Source: an unidentified bacterial endosymbiont (GTDB lineage: Bacteria; Pseudomonadota; Gammaproteobacteria; Enterobacterales; Enterobacteriaceae). From it: a stretch of DNA of 64,000 nt. The notes beneath the pieces were generated by a model. The model had not been told where the DNA came from. It did not search any database and saw only the letters and a list, made by a program, of their open reading frames with translations. The DNA lies in the NCBI RefSeq assembly GCF_918797525.1, contig NZ_OU963893.1:4650001-4714000 (forward strand), in the 5' to 3' direction. The translations under genes were made by a program, and so were the position numbers. Positions 35,657 through 44,459 of this stretch are shown piece after piece; the stretch's first letter is position 1; every line of letters begins with the position of its first letter.

Positions 35657-38308
35657 ATGAACGAACAATATTCCGCATTGCGTAGTAATGTCAGTATGCT
35701 CGGCAAAGTGCTTGGAGATACCATCAAAGATGCGTTGGGGGAGAACATTCTCGACCGCGTTGAAACCATCCGCAAGCTGTCCAAATCTTCCCGTGCAGGT
35801 AACGAGGCCGATCGTCAGGAACTGCTCACTACCTTGCAGAATCTGTCAAACGATGAGCTATTGCCTGTGGCTCGTGCGTTCAGCCAGTTCCTGAACCTGG
35901 CGAACACCGCTGAGCAATATCACAGCATTTCGCCAAAAGGTGAAGCTGCTAGCAACCCGGAAGTCATTGCCCGCACCCTTAGAAAGCTCAAAGATCAGCC
36001 AGACCTCAACGAAGCCATTATTAAACAAGCAGTGGAATCCCTTTCGCTAGAGCTGGTCCTGACCGCGCACCCAACCGAAATCACCCGTCGCACGCTGATC
36101 CACAAAATGGTGGAAGTGAACAACTGCCTGAAACAGTTGGATAACAAAGATATCGCCGATTACGAGCGTAACCAGCTAATGCGCCGTTTGCGCCAGTTGA
36201 TTGCGCAGTCCTGGCACACCGATGAAATTCGTAAGCATCGTCCAAGCCCGATTGATGAAGCCAAATGGGGCTTTGCAGTCGTGGAGAACAGCCTGTGGGA
36301 AGGTGTTCCCAACTACCTGCGCGAGCTGAATGAACAGCTGGAGGAGAACCTGGGCTACCGCCTGCCGGTTGACTTTGTTCCCGTACGTTTCACCTCGTGG
36401 ATGGGCGGTGACCGCGATGGTAATCCGAACGTTACGGCAGAAATCACCCGCCATGTTCTGCTACTAAGCCGCTGGAAAGCCACCGACCTGTTCCTGAAAG
36501 ATATTCAGGTGCTGATCTCCGAGCTATCGATGGTGGAAGCGACGCCAGAACTGCGCGAACTGGCTGGCGAAGAGGGTGCCAGCGAGCCGTACCGTTATCT
36601 GATGAAAAAACTGCGCAGCCAGCTGCTGGCCACCCAGGCCTGGCTGGAAGCGCGCCTTAAAGGCCAGCGGCTGCCGAAACCAGAAGGTCTGCTGAGCCAA
36701 AACGAACAGCTATGGGACCCGCTCTACGCCTGTTACCAATCTCTGCAGGCCTGCGGTATGGGCATTATAGCCAACGGTGAACTGCTCGATACCCTCAGGC
36801 GCGTGAAATGTTTTGGCGTGCCGCTGGTGCGTATTGATGTGCGCCAGGAAAGTACCCGTCATACCGAAGCGCTGGGCGAAATGACGCGCTACCTCGGCAT
36901 CGGTGACTATGAAAGCTGGTCAGAGGCTGATAAGCAGGCTTTCCTGATCCGCGAGCTGAATTCCAAGCGCCCTCTGCTGCCGCGCAACTGGGCGCCGAGC
37001 AATGAAACCCGCGAGGTGCTCAACACCTGTAAAGCGATCGTTGATGCACCAAAAGGCTCGGTCGCCGCCTATGTGATCTCCATGGCGAAGACCCCGTCCG
37101 ACGTCCTCGGTGTTCACCTCTTGCTCAAAGAAGCAGGTATCGACTATTCCCTGCCGGTAGCCCCGTTGTTCGAAACCCTCGACGACCTGAACAATGCCAA
37201 CGATGTCATGACGCAGTTGCTTAACATCGACTGGTATCGCGGCTTTATTCAGGGCAAACAGATGGTGATGATTGGCTATTCCGACTCCGCGAAAGATGCG
37301 GGCGTAATGGCAGCGTCATGGGCGCAGTATCAGGCTCAGGACGCACTGATCAAGACCTGCGAGAAAGCCGGTATTGAACTGACCCTGTTCCATGGTCGCG
37401 GTGGTTCCATTGGTCGTGGCGGTGCGCCTGCTCATGCGGCACTGCTGTCACAACCACCGGGAAGCCTGAAGGGTGGGCTGCGCGTCACCGAGCAGGGCGA
37501 GATGATCCGCTTCAAATACGGTTTACCGGAAGGGACCATCAGCAGCCTGTCGCTTTACACCAGTGCGATTCTGGAAGCGAACCTGTTGCCACCGCCTGAA
37601 CCGAAAGAGTCCTGGTGCTACATCATGGACGAGCTGTCGGATATCTCCTGCGATCTGTACCGCGGCTATGTGCGGGAAAACAAAGATTTTGTGCCTTACT
37701 TCCGTTCAGCCACCCCTGAGCAGGAACTGGGTAAGTTGCCGCTAGGTTCACGTCCGGCTAAGCGCCGCCCGACCGGTGGCGTGGAATCTCTGCGTGCAAT
37801 ACCGTGGATCTTCGCCTGGACGCAAAACCGTCTGATGCTGCCAGCCTGGCTGGGTGCGGGGGCGGCGCTACAGAAAGTGGTGGAAGACGGCAAGCAGAAC
37901 GAGCTGGAATCCATGTGCCGCGACTGGCCTTTCTTCTCCACTCGCCTGGGTATGCTGGAGATGGTCTTCTCGAAAGCCGACCTGTGGCTGGCGGAATACT
38001 ATGATCAGCGTCTGGTGAAACCTGAGCTGTGGGCGCTGGGCAACGAGCTGCGTGAACTGCTAGAGGGTGACATCAAAGTGGTGCTGGATATCGCCAACGA
38101 CTCGCACCTGATGGCAGACCTGCCGTGGATTGCCGAATCAATCCAGTTGCGTAATATCTACACCGACCCGCTGAACGTCCTGCAGGCGGAACTGTTACAC
38201 CGTTCACGTCTGGCTGAAGAGGAAGGTCAAGAGCCGGATCCACGCGTTGAACAGGCGCTGATGGTTACGATTGCAGGCGTTGCGGCAGGTATGCGCAACA
38301 CCGGCTAA
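35657..38308 (+). CDS. ppc: Phosphoenolpyruvate carboxylase
   Basis: Ppc makes oxaloacetate from PEP and bicarbonate, the main anaplerotic reaction. The 883-residue length equals that of E. coli. Catalytic motifs [11 protein letters not shown] and [12 protein letters not shown] and the C-terminal [11 protein letters not shown] are visible, and the C-terminus is the expected MRNTG. It is followed by a strong hairpin. In E. coli eptC lies next; here it is absent and yijO follows. Confidence 0.98.
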   Translation: MNEQYSALRSNVSMLGKVLGDTIKDALGENILDRVETIRKLSKSSRAGNEADRQELLTTLQNLSNDELLPVARAFSQFLNLANTAEQYHSISPKGEAASNPEVIARTLRKLKDQPDLNEAIIKQAVESLSLELVLTAHPTEITRRTLIHKMVEVNNCLKQLDNKDIADYERNQLMRRLRQLIAQSWHTDEIRKHRPSPIDEAKWGFAVVENSLWEGVPNYLRELNEQLEENLGYRLPVDFVPVRFTSWMGGDRDGNPNVTAEITRHVLLLSRWKATDLFLKDIQVLISELSMVEATPELRELAGEEGASEPYRYLMKKLRSQLLATQAWLEARLKGQRLPKPEGLLSQNEQLWDPLYACYQSLQACGMGIIANGELLDTLRRVKCFGVPLVRIDVRQESTRHTEALGEMTRYLGIGDYESWSEADKQAFLIRELNSKRPLLPRNWAPSNETREVLNTCKAIVDAPKGSVAAYVISMAKTPSDVLGVHLLLKEAGIDYSLPVAPLFETLDDLNNANDVMTQLLNIDWYRGFIQGKQMVMIGYSDSAKDAGVMAASWAQYQAQDALIKTCEKAGIELTLFHGRGGSIGRGGAPAHAALLSQPPGSLKGGLRVTEQGEMIRFKYGLPEGTISSLSLYTSAILEANLLPPPEPKESWCYIMDELSDISCDLYRGYVRENKDFVPYFRSATPEQELGKLPLGSRPAKRRPTGGVESLRAIPWIFAWTQNRLMLPAWLGAGAALQKVVEDGKQNELESMCRDWPFFSTRLGMLEMVFSKADLWLAEYYDQRLVKPELWALGNELRELLEGDIKVVLDIANDSHLMADLPWIAESIQLRNIYTDPLNVLQAELLHRSRLAEEEGQEPDPRVEQALMVTIAGVAAGMRNTG

Positions 38309-38315
38309 TGCTTAT

Positions 38316-38342
38316 GCCGGGTAACGCTCATGCTTACCCGGC
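38316..38342 (+). terminator. ppc terminator / REP-like hairpin
   Basis: GCCGGGTAA and TTACCCGGC are perfect 9-bp arms with a 9-nt loop, followed by AACTTTTG, eight bases after the ppc stop. Its position supports the downstream yijO start at 38362. Confidence 0.7.
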
Positions 38343-38361
38343 AACTTTTGGTAGTCTCAGC

Positions 38362-39210
38362 ATGCAACCCGATATCACTCAAATCCTGACCGACCTGCTC
38401 AACGGCACGTTGCCGCTGCGTCAGGTACATTTTGCCAACACATCCTCTTCCGCCCCTGAACTGGCCCTGCAGGTTGATTTTCCCCGCCTGGAAATCGTGA
38501 TTGAAGGCTCAGTTGAAGATCGCGCAGCGCCCGTTTTACAACAGCGGGATGTCCTGTATGTACCAGCCGGAGGCTGGAATGACCCGCAGTGGCAAACACC
38601 CGTGACAACGTTGAGCATTCTGTTTGGTAAACAGCAGCTTGGGTTTAGCCTTGTGCACTGGAATGGCGTAGAAATTCGCAATCTGGCGAAACAGCATGTT
38701 GCACGACGTGGTCCGCGTATCGGCTCGTTCCTGCTTCAGGCGCTCCATGAAATGCAAATGCAGCCTCATGAGCAGCAAACCGCGCGGCTACTTGTCACTA
38801 GCCTGCTAAGCCACTGCGTGGATCTGCTGGGCAGCCAGATTCAGACCGCTTCCCGTAGTCAGGCTCTCTTTGAAGCTATCCGCGTCTACATTGATGAACA
38901 TTTCACCGCCCCTCTAACCCGGGAGTCTGTTGCGCAGGCGTTTTACATCTCGCCTAATTACCTGTCGCATCTTTTTCAGAAAACAGGCGCGGTAGGTTTT
39001 AACGAATACCTGACGAACACCCGGCTGGAGCACGCGCGTCAGTTGCTAAAAGGATATGATTTGAAAGTGAAAGAGGTGGCGCATGCCTGCGGATTCATCG
39101 ACAGTAATTATTTCTGTCGGTTATTCCGTAAAAAAACGGAGCGCTCGCCCTCAGAGTACCGTCGCCAGTATCACAGCCAGCTCACCGGAAAATCGGTTAG
39201 TTCAGAGTGA
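38362..39210 (+). CDS. yijO: AraC-family regulator YijO
   Basis: This 282-residue protein has an N-terminal cupin-like sensing part and a C-terminal AraC double HTH (SVAQAFYISPNYLSHLFQKT; VAHACGFIDSNYFCRLFRKK). It matches E. coli YijO in length and sequence; target and ligand are unknown. The ATG at 38362 lies past the ppc hairpin and aligns with the family start. It converges with the frw-pfl operon, its stop overlapping the end of frwD by 14 bp, so it is a candidate regulator of that cluster, which is an inference only. Confidence 0.9.
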   Translation: MQPDITQILTDLLNGTLPLRQVHFANTSSSAPELALQVDFPRLEIVIEGSVEDRAAPVLQQRDVLYVPAGGWNDPQWQTPVTTLSILFGKQQLGFSLVHWNGVEIRNLAKQHVARRGPRIGSFLLQALHEMQMQPHEQQTARLLVTSLLSHCVDLLGSQIQTASRSQALFEAIRVYIDEHFTAPLTRESVAQAFYISPNYLSHLFQKTGAVGFNEYLTNTRLEHARQLLKGYDLKVKEVAHACGFIDSNYFCRLFRKKTERSPSEYRRQYHSQLTGKSVSSE

Positions 39211-39554
39211 TTTGCGTATATTGCGGTGCGGATAAAATTTTACGTACCGCAGCCATCACCTTTTGCGGATCGCTTAAGAAGGCGCTAATCCCACACTTTA
39301 CGTAGCGGGAATGCTCGAAGCGTTCACCCCCCGCCAGTTCGATGTCGGTGATAAGCAATACGATATCGGCACGCCGAATCTCTTCATCCGTCAATTCACT
39401 TTCAATACCTAATGCACCCTGCGTCTCAATGCGAACGGACCATTTCTCCTGCTGGCAGATTTTTTTCCAGCTTTTCAGCAGCCATATAAGTGTGCGCAAC
39501 GCCGCTGACACAGGCGGTCACCGCCACCAGATAACGGCCCATAACTGTCGTCAT
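39197..39554 (-). pseudogene. frwD: PTS fructose-like EIIB component FrwD, frameshifted
   Basis: The ATG at 39554 follows GGAGGG and opens a frame with the intact EIIB phosphocysteine motif VTACVSGVAHTYMAAEKLEK. A run of seven A (minus strand; 39460-39466) then shifts the frame: the zero frame ends at a TGA at 39426-39428 after 42 codons, while the rest of FrwD (WSVRIETQGALG to the C-terminus) follows in another frame. With six A the gene would encode 118 residues, close to the 113 of E. coli. It is a true mutation, a homopolymer read error or a slippage site. It is the last gene of the operon, two bases after pflC. Confidence 0.88.
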
Positions 39555-39556
39555 AT

Positions 39557-40432
39557 TTACCCTCCTACGGTGACATGAAATCCTTCACGCTCCGCCATAA
39601 GCCGCATCGCCGCAACCTCATGTTCTGTTGGAGGACTAACCTGACGCATCCTCCACTCCTGCCCCAGCAGACGGTATTTGGGCTCTCCGTACTGATGGAA
39701 CGGCAGTAAATGCAACTGGCGTATCCCTGAAGGTAGCAGAAACGCCAACACGCGTGCCATGTTGGTTTCAGTAAGGGTATAACCCGGTATGAGCGGTACG
39801 CGGGGGATCACGTTTACCCCCGCGTCCACCAGTTGCAGGAAATTATCCAGCACCCTGGACAAATTCATTGCCAACACAGCCTGCGCTTCCTCCGGGTCCA
39901 TCATTTTCAAATCAAACAGGACTTCATCACACTGTCGAGCCAGGGGCAGTAAGCGGGACAGCGGCGCATCGCCCGCCGTTTCAACGGCGGTAGGCACCCC
40001 GTAGCGACGTAGCCTCTGCAAAAAGGTTGTCGCAAAAGGCGCCTGCATCAGCACTTCCCCACCAGAAAGCGTGATCCCACCGCCCGAAGAGCGAAAGAAG
40101 ATATCGTCTTTCATTACCTCACGTTCGAGTTCATCCAGCGTAACATCGCGACCAATGCGCTCAAACGCGCCCGACGGGCACTCGTCAGCATCTCGCAGGC
40201 AGGGAGCGCAGTGCAAGCATTTGCTCTCCCGGCGCACCGTCTCTATTTTGGCGGAAATCGACTCCGGATTAGCGCACCACGGGCAGCGATGAGGGCAGCC
40301 TTTAAAAAAGACCACCGTACGAATGCCCTCGCCGTCATTCAACGAATAACGCTGAATGTTAAAAATGCGCGCCACATCAACACGCGCTTCAACAACTTCA
40401 CAGCTGATGCGCTGTGCGGCGAATAATGTCAT
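39557..40432 (-). CDS. pflC: Glycyl-radical enzyme activating protein PflC
   Basis: PflC is a radical-SAM activase that installs the glycyl radical on PflD. The 291-residue product has the radical-SAM cysteines in FFKGCPHRCPWCANPES, then a ferredoxin-like insert (CLHCAPCLRDADECPSG), and the GGGITLSGGEVLMQ motif. The ATG at 40432 is chosen because AAGGAG precedes it by seven bases and the length matches E. coli (292). It overlaps the end of pflD by 35 bp. Confidence 0.94.
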   Translation of the reverse strand: MTLFAAQRISCEVVEARVDVARIFNIQRYSLNDGEGIRTVVFFKGCPHRCPWCANPESISAKIETVRRESKCLHCAPCLRDADECPSGAFERIGRDVTLDELEREVMKDDIFFRSSGGGITLSGGEVLMQAPFATTFLQRLRRYGVPTAVETAGDAPLSRLLPLARQCDEVLFDLKMMDPEEAQAVLAMNLSRVLDNFLQLVDAGVNVIPRVPLIPGYTLTETNMARVLAFLLPSGIRQLHLLPFHQYGEPKYRLLGQEWRMRQVSPPTEHEVAAMRLMAEREGFHVTVGG

Positions 40433-42692
40433 CCTGAATCTCCTTCGACAGCTCAACAAAGAAGGCACTGTACCCGGCAACCCGCACAACCAATCCGGCA
40501 AAATCCTGTGGACGTTGTTGCGCCTCACGCAGCGTTTGGGCATTCACCACGTTGAACTGAATATGCTGTAATTTAAGCCGGGTAAACGCGCGAAGGAAAT
40601 CGACCAGTTTTTGCAACCCGGCATCCCCCTCCAGCGTCGCGGGTGTAAACTTCACGTTCAGCAAGGTCCCGTTAGATAACAGATAATTATCGAGCTTACT
40701 TACTGATTTCAGTACCGCCGTCGGGCCCAGCATGTCCTGACCGAGCATGGGTGAAAGCCCGCCGTCCGCCAGTTGCTCGCCCGCAAAACGGCCATCCGGC
40801 GTGGCGCCGACTACCGCCCCAAGTGGCACATGAGCGGACACGGTATAGGATCCTGGCGTGAACTGCCCTCCGCGCGGATTCCGGTATTTTTCGACCTCTT
40901 TACAGTAGTGGCGCAGCAGTTCAGCGCTGATGTTGTCAACGTCGTCGATATCATTGCCGTATTTTTCGAAGCGATGAATCAGCCGCGCTCGCACTTTTTC
41001 TCCCTCAGGAGCAGAGAAATTGGCTTTTAATAGGGCTAATAGCGCATCAAAACTTAAGCGCTGCTGTTCGAATACTAGCCCCTTAAGGGCATGAAGGGAG
41101 TCGCTCAGATTCGCAATCCCGATCCCCTGTACGCCGGAGAAGTTATAGCGCGCGCCACCGTCGGTGATGTCTTTCCCTGAGGCCAGACAATCGCTGATAA
41201 AAGAGGAGAGCAATGGCACAGGAGCCCAGTCGCGATGGCCGATATCGCAAATATTGCTTCCTTCAACCATCAGCGCTATGTAATGGTTAATTTTGGTTCG
41301 AATATGCTCCAGCAACCCCTCATAACTCAGTTCAGGATTACCTTCGTTCTCCTGCAAAGCGATCTCCATCACTTTCAGCAGGTTGAACATGGCGATATCG
41401 TGCAGGCCGTAAGTTTTTCCCGGGATTGACAGTTCAACGCAGCCTACAACGGCGTAATCACGCGCATCTTCCAGTGACACGCCACGGTTCAAAAATGCAG
41501 GCACGACCACTTCATCGTTGAAAATCTGTGGGATACCGGTGCCAAGACGAATCGTCTCCGCTGTTTTAAGCAGGAAAGGCCGGTCGATAAGTTCATTCAC
41601 CCGCACGCCAAGATTTGGCTGAGGAAGCTGAACGCTCTGGTAAGCCTCCAGGCACCGGAAAGAAAGTTCATTCACCGCACTGCGCCCGCTTTCCGTCAGG
41701 CCGCCCAACAATGCGGTATAGCCGGTTGGGAACCCGGCAAAATAGCGGGCGCTGCTGGTAGAGCGTAAAAGCACCACGTCGTTGCACTTCACCCACAAGG
41801 ATTCCAGCAGCTCTTGCAGGAATGCAGGCTCTGCACCCTGCCTGAGTGACGCCTGGTAAAACGGCAGCATATACTGGTCGAAACGCCCGATGGAGAGCGA
41901 GCTGGCGTTGGATTCATACTGCAAAATCACGTTCATGTACCAGAACAGCTGGCATGCCTGCCAGAAGGTTTGCGGCTTATGCTCCGCGTTATGCCGCGCA
42001 ATTTTGGCCATCGTCAGTAATTCCGCACGGCGAGGCGCCTCGCCGATCTGGGCTAGCGCTTCAGCCAGGGCTGCGTAACGCAGAATATGACGTTGGGACG
42101 CCTCAAGCAGAATCAACGCCGCGGTATAAAAAGTGTTCTGGGTATCACGCGCGCAGTGTTCGCGCATTTCAGCCACCAGCGCGCCCAGGCCATTATTCAG
42201 CAAGCGCGGATAATCAATAATGATATGCCCCTGCCCTTTGTCCGTCTGGTTAATGCTAAAAATCTGTGTCCCTACCGCGGCTTTCACCTCATCCGTCATC
42301 TGACCGTTGATAAAATCCTTCATCGACCGTTTTTCCCAGTAGGGATAGAGAACGTCACGGTAGACCTGTTTAACTTCATCGCTAATGTCGAAGCGGTCCT
42401 GTGGGCGTGTGGCAAACTGATCCAGCTCATTTAGCAGCCAGTACGGGTCCATCTCAGGTGACATGATCCCGGCGCGCGGCTTAACGGTGCGGTTTCCGGC
42501 AATCAGTTCCTCGTCACGAATCGTGATTTCCACATGATCGAGAATATACGCCGTGGCTTTCGCGCGCCTGATAATAACCGGTTGGCCTTCCGTTTGCCGA
42601 TGGCTGGCGGTATAGAGCAAAGCACGTTCAAGCGAGATTTCGCGCGGACTGGCGAACAGCGCGTTTTTCAAACGCTGGGTACGATTCGTCAT
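40398..42692 (-). CDS. pflD: Glycyl-radical enzyme PflD (C-O lyase type)
   Basis: The 764-residue product is equivalent to E. coli PflD (765). The active-site cysteine is in VVGCVELS (near 41427-41443) and the glycyl radical loop is RVAGYSAFF near the C-terminus. A single cysteine followed by Val-Glu, not the Cys-Cys of true pyruvate formate-lyase, marks a dehydratase/C-O lyase. As I recall, E. coli PflD was reported to open 1,5-anhydromannitol-6-phosphate to 1-deoxyfructose-6-phosphate, which fits the neighbours. The ATG at 42692 matches the E. coli start. It needs PflC and anaerobiosis. Confidence 0.93.
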   Translation of the reverse strand: MTNRTQRLKNALFASPREISLERALLYTASHRQTEGQPVIIRRAKATAYILDHVEITIRDEELIAGNRTVKPRAGIMSPEMDPYWLLNELDQFATRPQDRFDISDEVKQVYRDVLYPYWEKRSMKDFINGQMTDEVKAAVGTQIFSINQTDKGQGHIIIDYPRLLNNGLGALVAEMREHCARDTQNTFYTAALILLEASQRHILRYAALAEALAQIGEAPRRAELLTMAKIARHNAEHKPQTFWQACQLFWYMNVILQYESNASSLSIGRFDQYMLPFYQASLRQGAEPAFLQELLESLWVKCNDVVLLRSTSSARYFAGFPTGYTALLGGLTESGRSAVNELSFRCLEAYQSVQLPQPNLGVRVNELIDRPFLLKTAETIRLGTGIPQIFNDEVVVPAFLNRGVSLEDARDYAVVGCVELSIPGKTYGLHDIAMFNLLKVMEIALQENEGNPELSYEGLLEHIRTKINHYIALMVEGSNICDIGHRDWAPVPLLSSFISDCLASGKDITDGGARYNFSGVQGIGIANLSDSLHALKGLVFEQQRLSFDALLALLKANFSAPEGEKVRARLIHRFEKYGNDIDDVDNISAELLRHYCKEVEKYRNPRGGQFTPGSYTVSAHVPLGAVVGATPDGRFAGEQLADGGLSPMLGQDMLGPTAVLKSVSKLDNYLLSNGTLLNVKFTPATLEGDAGLQKLVDFLRAFTRLKLQHIQFNVVNAQTLREAQQRPQDFAGLVVRVAGYSAFFVELSKEIQDDIIRRTAHQL

Positions 42693-42742
42693 GAGGGAAC
42701 TCCTGTATCGGGATAACAAGCCGCCCCGAAGGGCGGTGGACA

Positions 42743-43063
42743 TCAGGCTGTTTGTGCCAGGTGAGCATCGATTTTGTTCATGATGGCGTCGGCACGCTTT
42801 ACCGCGTCGCTGATATTGACGCGTACAATAGTTTTACTCACAAAACGTTCTTCGAATTTAATGCCGATATCTTTGGTCAGGATCACCATATCCGCAGCGG
42901 CAACGTCTTCCATGGTTAACTCGTTTTCAAGACCAATCGACCCCTGCGTTTCAACCTTCACGTCCCAGCCTTTGGCTTTAGCGGCACTTTCCAGCGCTTC
43001 TGCAGCCATATAGGTATGTGCAACGCCAGACGGACATGCCGTTACTGCAATAATTCGAGCCAT
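42743..43063 (-). CDS. frwB: PTS fructose-like EIIB component FrwB
   Basis: FrwB is a 106-residue EIIB protein of the fructose family, the same length as in E. coli. The phosphocysteine lies in VTACPSGVAHTYMAAEALE. It takes phosphate from an EIIA domain, probably that of PtsA, and passes it to sugar bound by FrwC. It is intact, unlike the second EIIB gene frwD of the same operon. Confidence 0.94.
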   Translation of the reverse strand: MARIIAVTACPSGVAHTYMAAEALESAAKAKGWDVKVETQGSIGLENELTMEDVAAADMVILTKDIGIKFEERFVSKTIVRVNISDAVKRADAIMNKIDAHLAQTA

Positions 43064-43077
43064 GTTCTCTACCTCTC

Positions 43078-44157
43078 TCAGTTGATTTCGAAATCCAGAC
43101 CCAGGTCGTCATCTTTGTCCTTAATCTGTTTGGCATTCTTGCGGGCAATACTCTTGAGAACGTTTACGCTGATGGCGGTGACTATCGCCCCCACGGCAAC
43201 TGCCGCGATATAGCCAGGCTTGCCTTCCACCACGGGAAGAACGATGAGCCCCCCCCATCCGGCGTAACACTGGGTGCCCATCATGGCAGCCGTTACTGCT
43301 CCGCACGCAGAGCCCAGCATGATAGATGGTATGACGCGCAGCGGGTCAGCGGCGGCAAAGGGAATCGCCCCTTCGGTGACGCCCACGCAGCCCATTACCA
43401 GCGCCGCTTTACCCGCTTCACGCTCTTCGCCAGAAAAGTTTTTGCGGTTAATCAGCGTCGCCAGGCCTAAGCCCAGCGGTGGAACGCAGATACTTACCGC
43501 CGCGATAGCCACCACGGTGTAGACACCCTGAGCAACGCAAATCAACATGAAGGCATAAGCCACTTTGTTAATCGGGCCGCCCATATCGAAGGCCAGCATC
43601 AGGCCAAGAATGATGGCCAGAACAACGATGCTGCCCTGCTGCATTCCCTGCAGCCACTGTGTCAAACCGGACGTCAATGCGCCCACAGGCTCGCCCAGCC
43701 CCCACATCATGATGCCCGCGGTGATACCTGTGCCGATGATTGGAATGATGAAGATAGGCATGACGGAGCGCAGGATTTTCGGTACCGGCAGTTTTTTCAG
43801 ATACCAGACCACAATTCCGCCGAGGATCCCGGCAATAATTGCCCCAAAGAAACCCGCCCCGAAGCTATTGCCGACCCACGCCGCGATGGCGCAAGGAGCC
43901 AGCGCGGCACGCTCGGCGATGGAATAGCCAATGTAGGCGGCAAGGAAAGGTACCATCAGCGTTAAACCCGCCACGCCGATATCGAAGAGTTTTTTCAGAT
44001 TAGGATCGGTTAATGCGTCCGGTACTGCCCCTTTGCCGTAAAGCATGACCGAAACCGCCAGTAAGATACCGCCCGCCACCACGAACGGGATCATGTGCGA
44101 CACCCCAGTCATCAGATGCTGTCGCGTGTTCTTGAGAATATGCACCAACTCTTTCAT
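43078..44157 (-). CDS. frwC: PTS fructose-like EIIC component FrwC
   Basis: FrwC is a 359-residue membrane permease of the PTS fructose family, equal in length to E. coli. It has many hydrophobic segments and the conserved GVTEGAIPFAAADP motif. The ATG at 44157 (MKELVHILKNTRQHL) matches the E. coli start; the frame is open upstream without similarity. It is the first gene of frwCB-pflDC-frwD, divergent from ptsA. Confidence 0.94.
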   Translation of the reverse strand: MKELVHILKNTRQHLMTGVSHMIPFVVAGGILLAVSVMLYGKGAVPDALTDPNLKKLFDIGVAGLTLMVPFLAAYIGYSIAERAALAPCAIAAWVGNSFGAGFFGAIIAGILGGIVVWYLKKLPVPKILRSVMPIFIIPIIGTGITAGIMMWGLGEPVGALTSGLTQWLQGMQQGSIVVLAIILGLMLAFDMGGPINKVAYAFMLICVAQGVYTVVAIAAVSICVPPLGLGLATLINRKNFSGEEREAGKAALVMGCVGVTEGAIPFAAADPLRVIPSIMLGSACGAVTAAMMGTQCYAGWGGLIVLPVVEGKPGYIAAVAVGAIVTAISVNVLKSIARKNAKQIKDKDDDLGLDFEIN

Positions 44158-44459
44158 ATGTCGCTCCAGACCAATACCCATAAAGATGTGTGCCAACAAT
44201 AGGCAATCAGAAAGGCATCGGACAGGAGACAAAATGGGCATTTACTGGATTTTTGTAATATTAAAATAAAAATGCGATCCGCCTCGACATTTCACAATAC
44301 GCTCGCATGAAGACGGTACGCCCATCCTGTGAGTCAACTCTCACTTTCAACCAAACATTACATTTATCCAGTTTTTGGCAGATTTGTCACATGGCGCGTT
44401 TCGTCATCGCACCCGTATGCTGTTCCCATTGATGAACGATAGTTTTCAGGAGTGTCTGT
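44158..44459. other. Divergent control region frwC-ptsA
   Basis: About 300 bp between the divergent sugar-catabolic operons, with A/T-rich stretches around 44240-44275 and 44340-44370. The only site that I can propose is a CRP-like sequence at 44328-44343. No gene is supported here. Confidence 0.6.
44328..44343. promoter_or_regulatory. Candidate CRP site
   Basis: TGTGA-GTCAAC-TCTCA matches the CRP consensus in nine of ten conserved bases. Its position between two divergent PTS operons suits catabolite activation. Confidence 0.4.
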
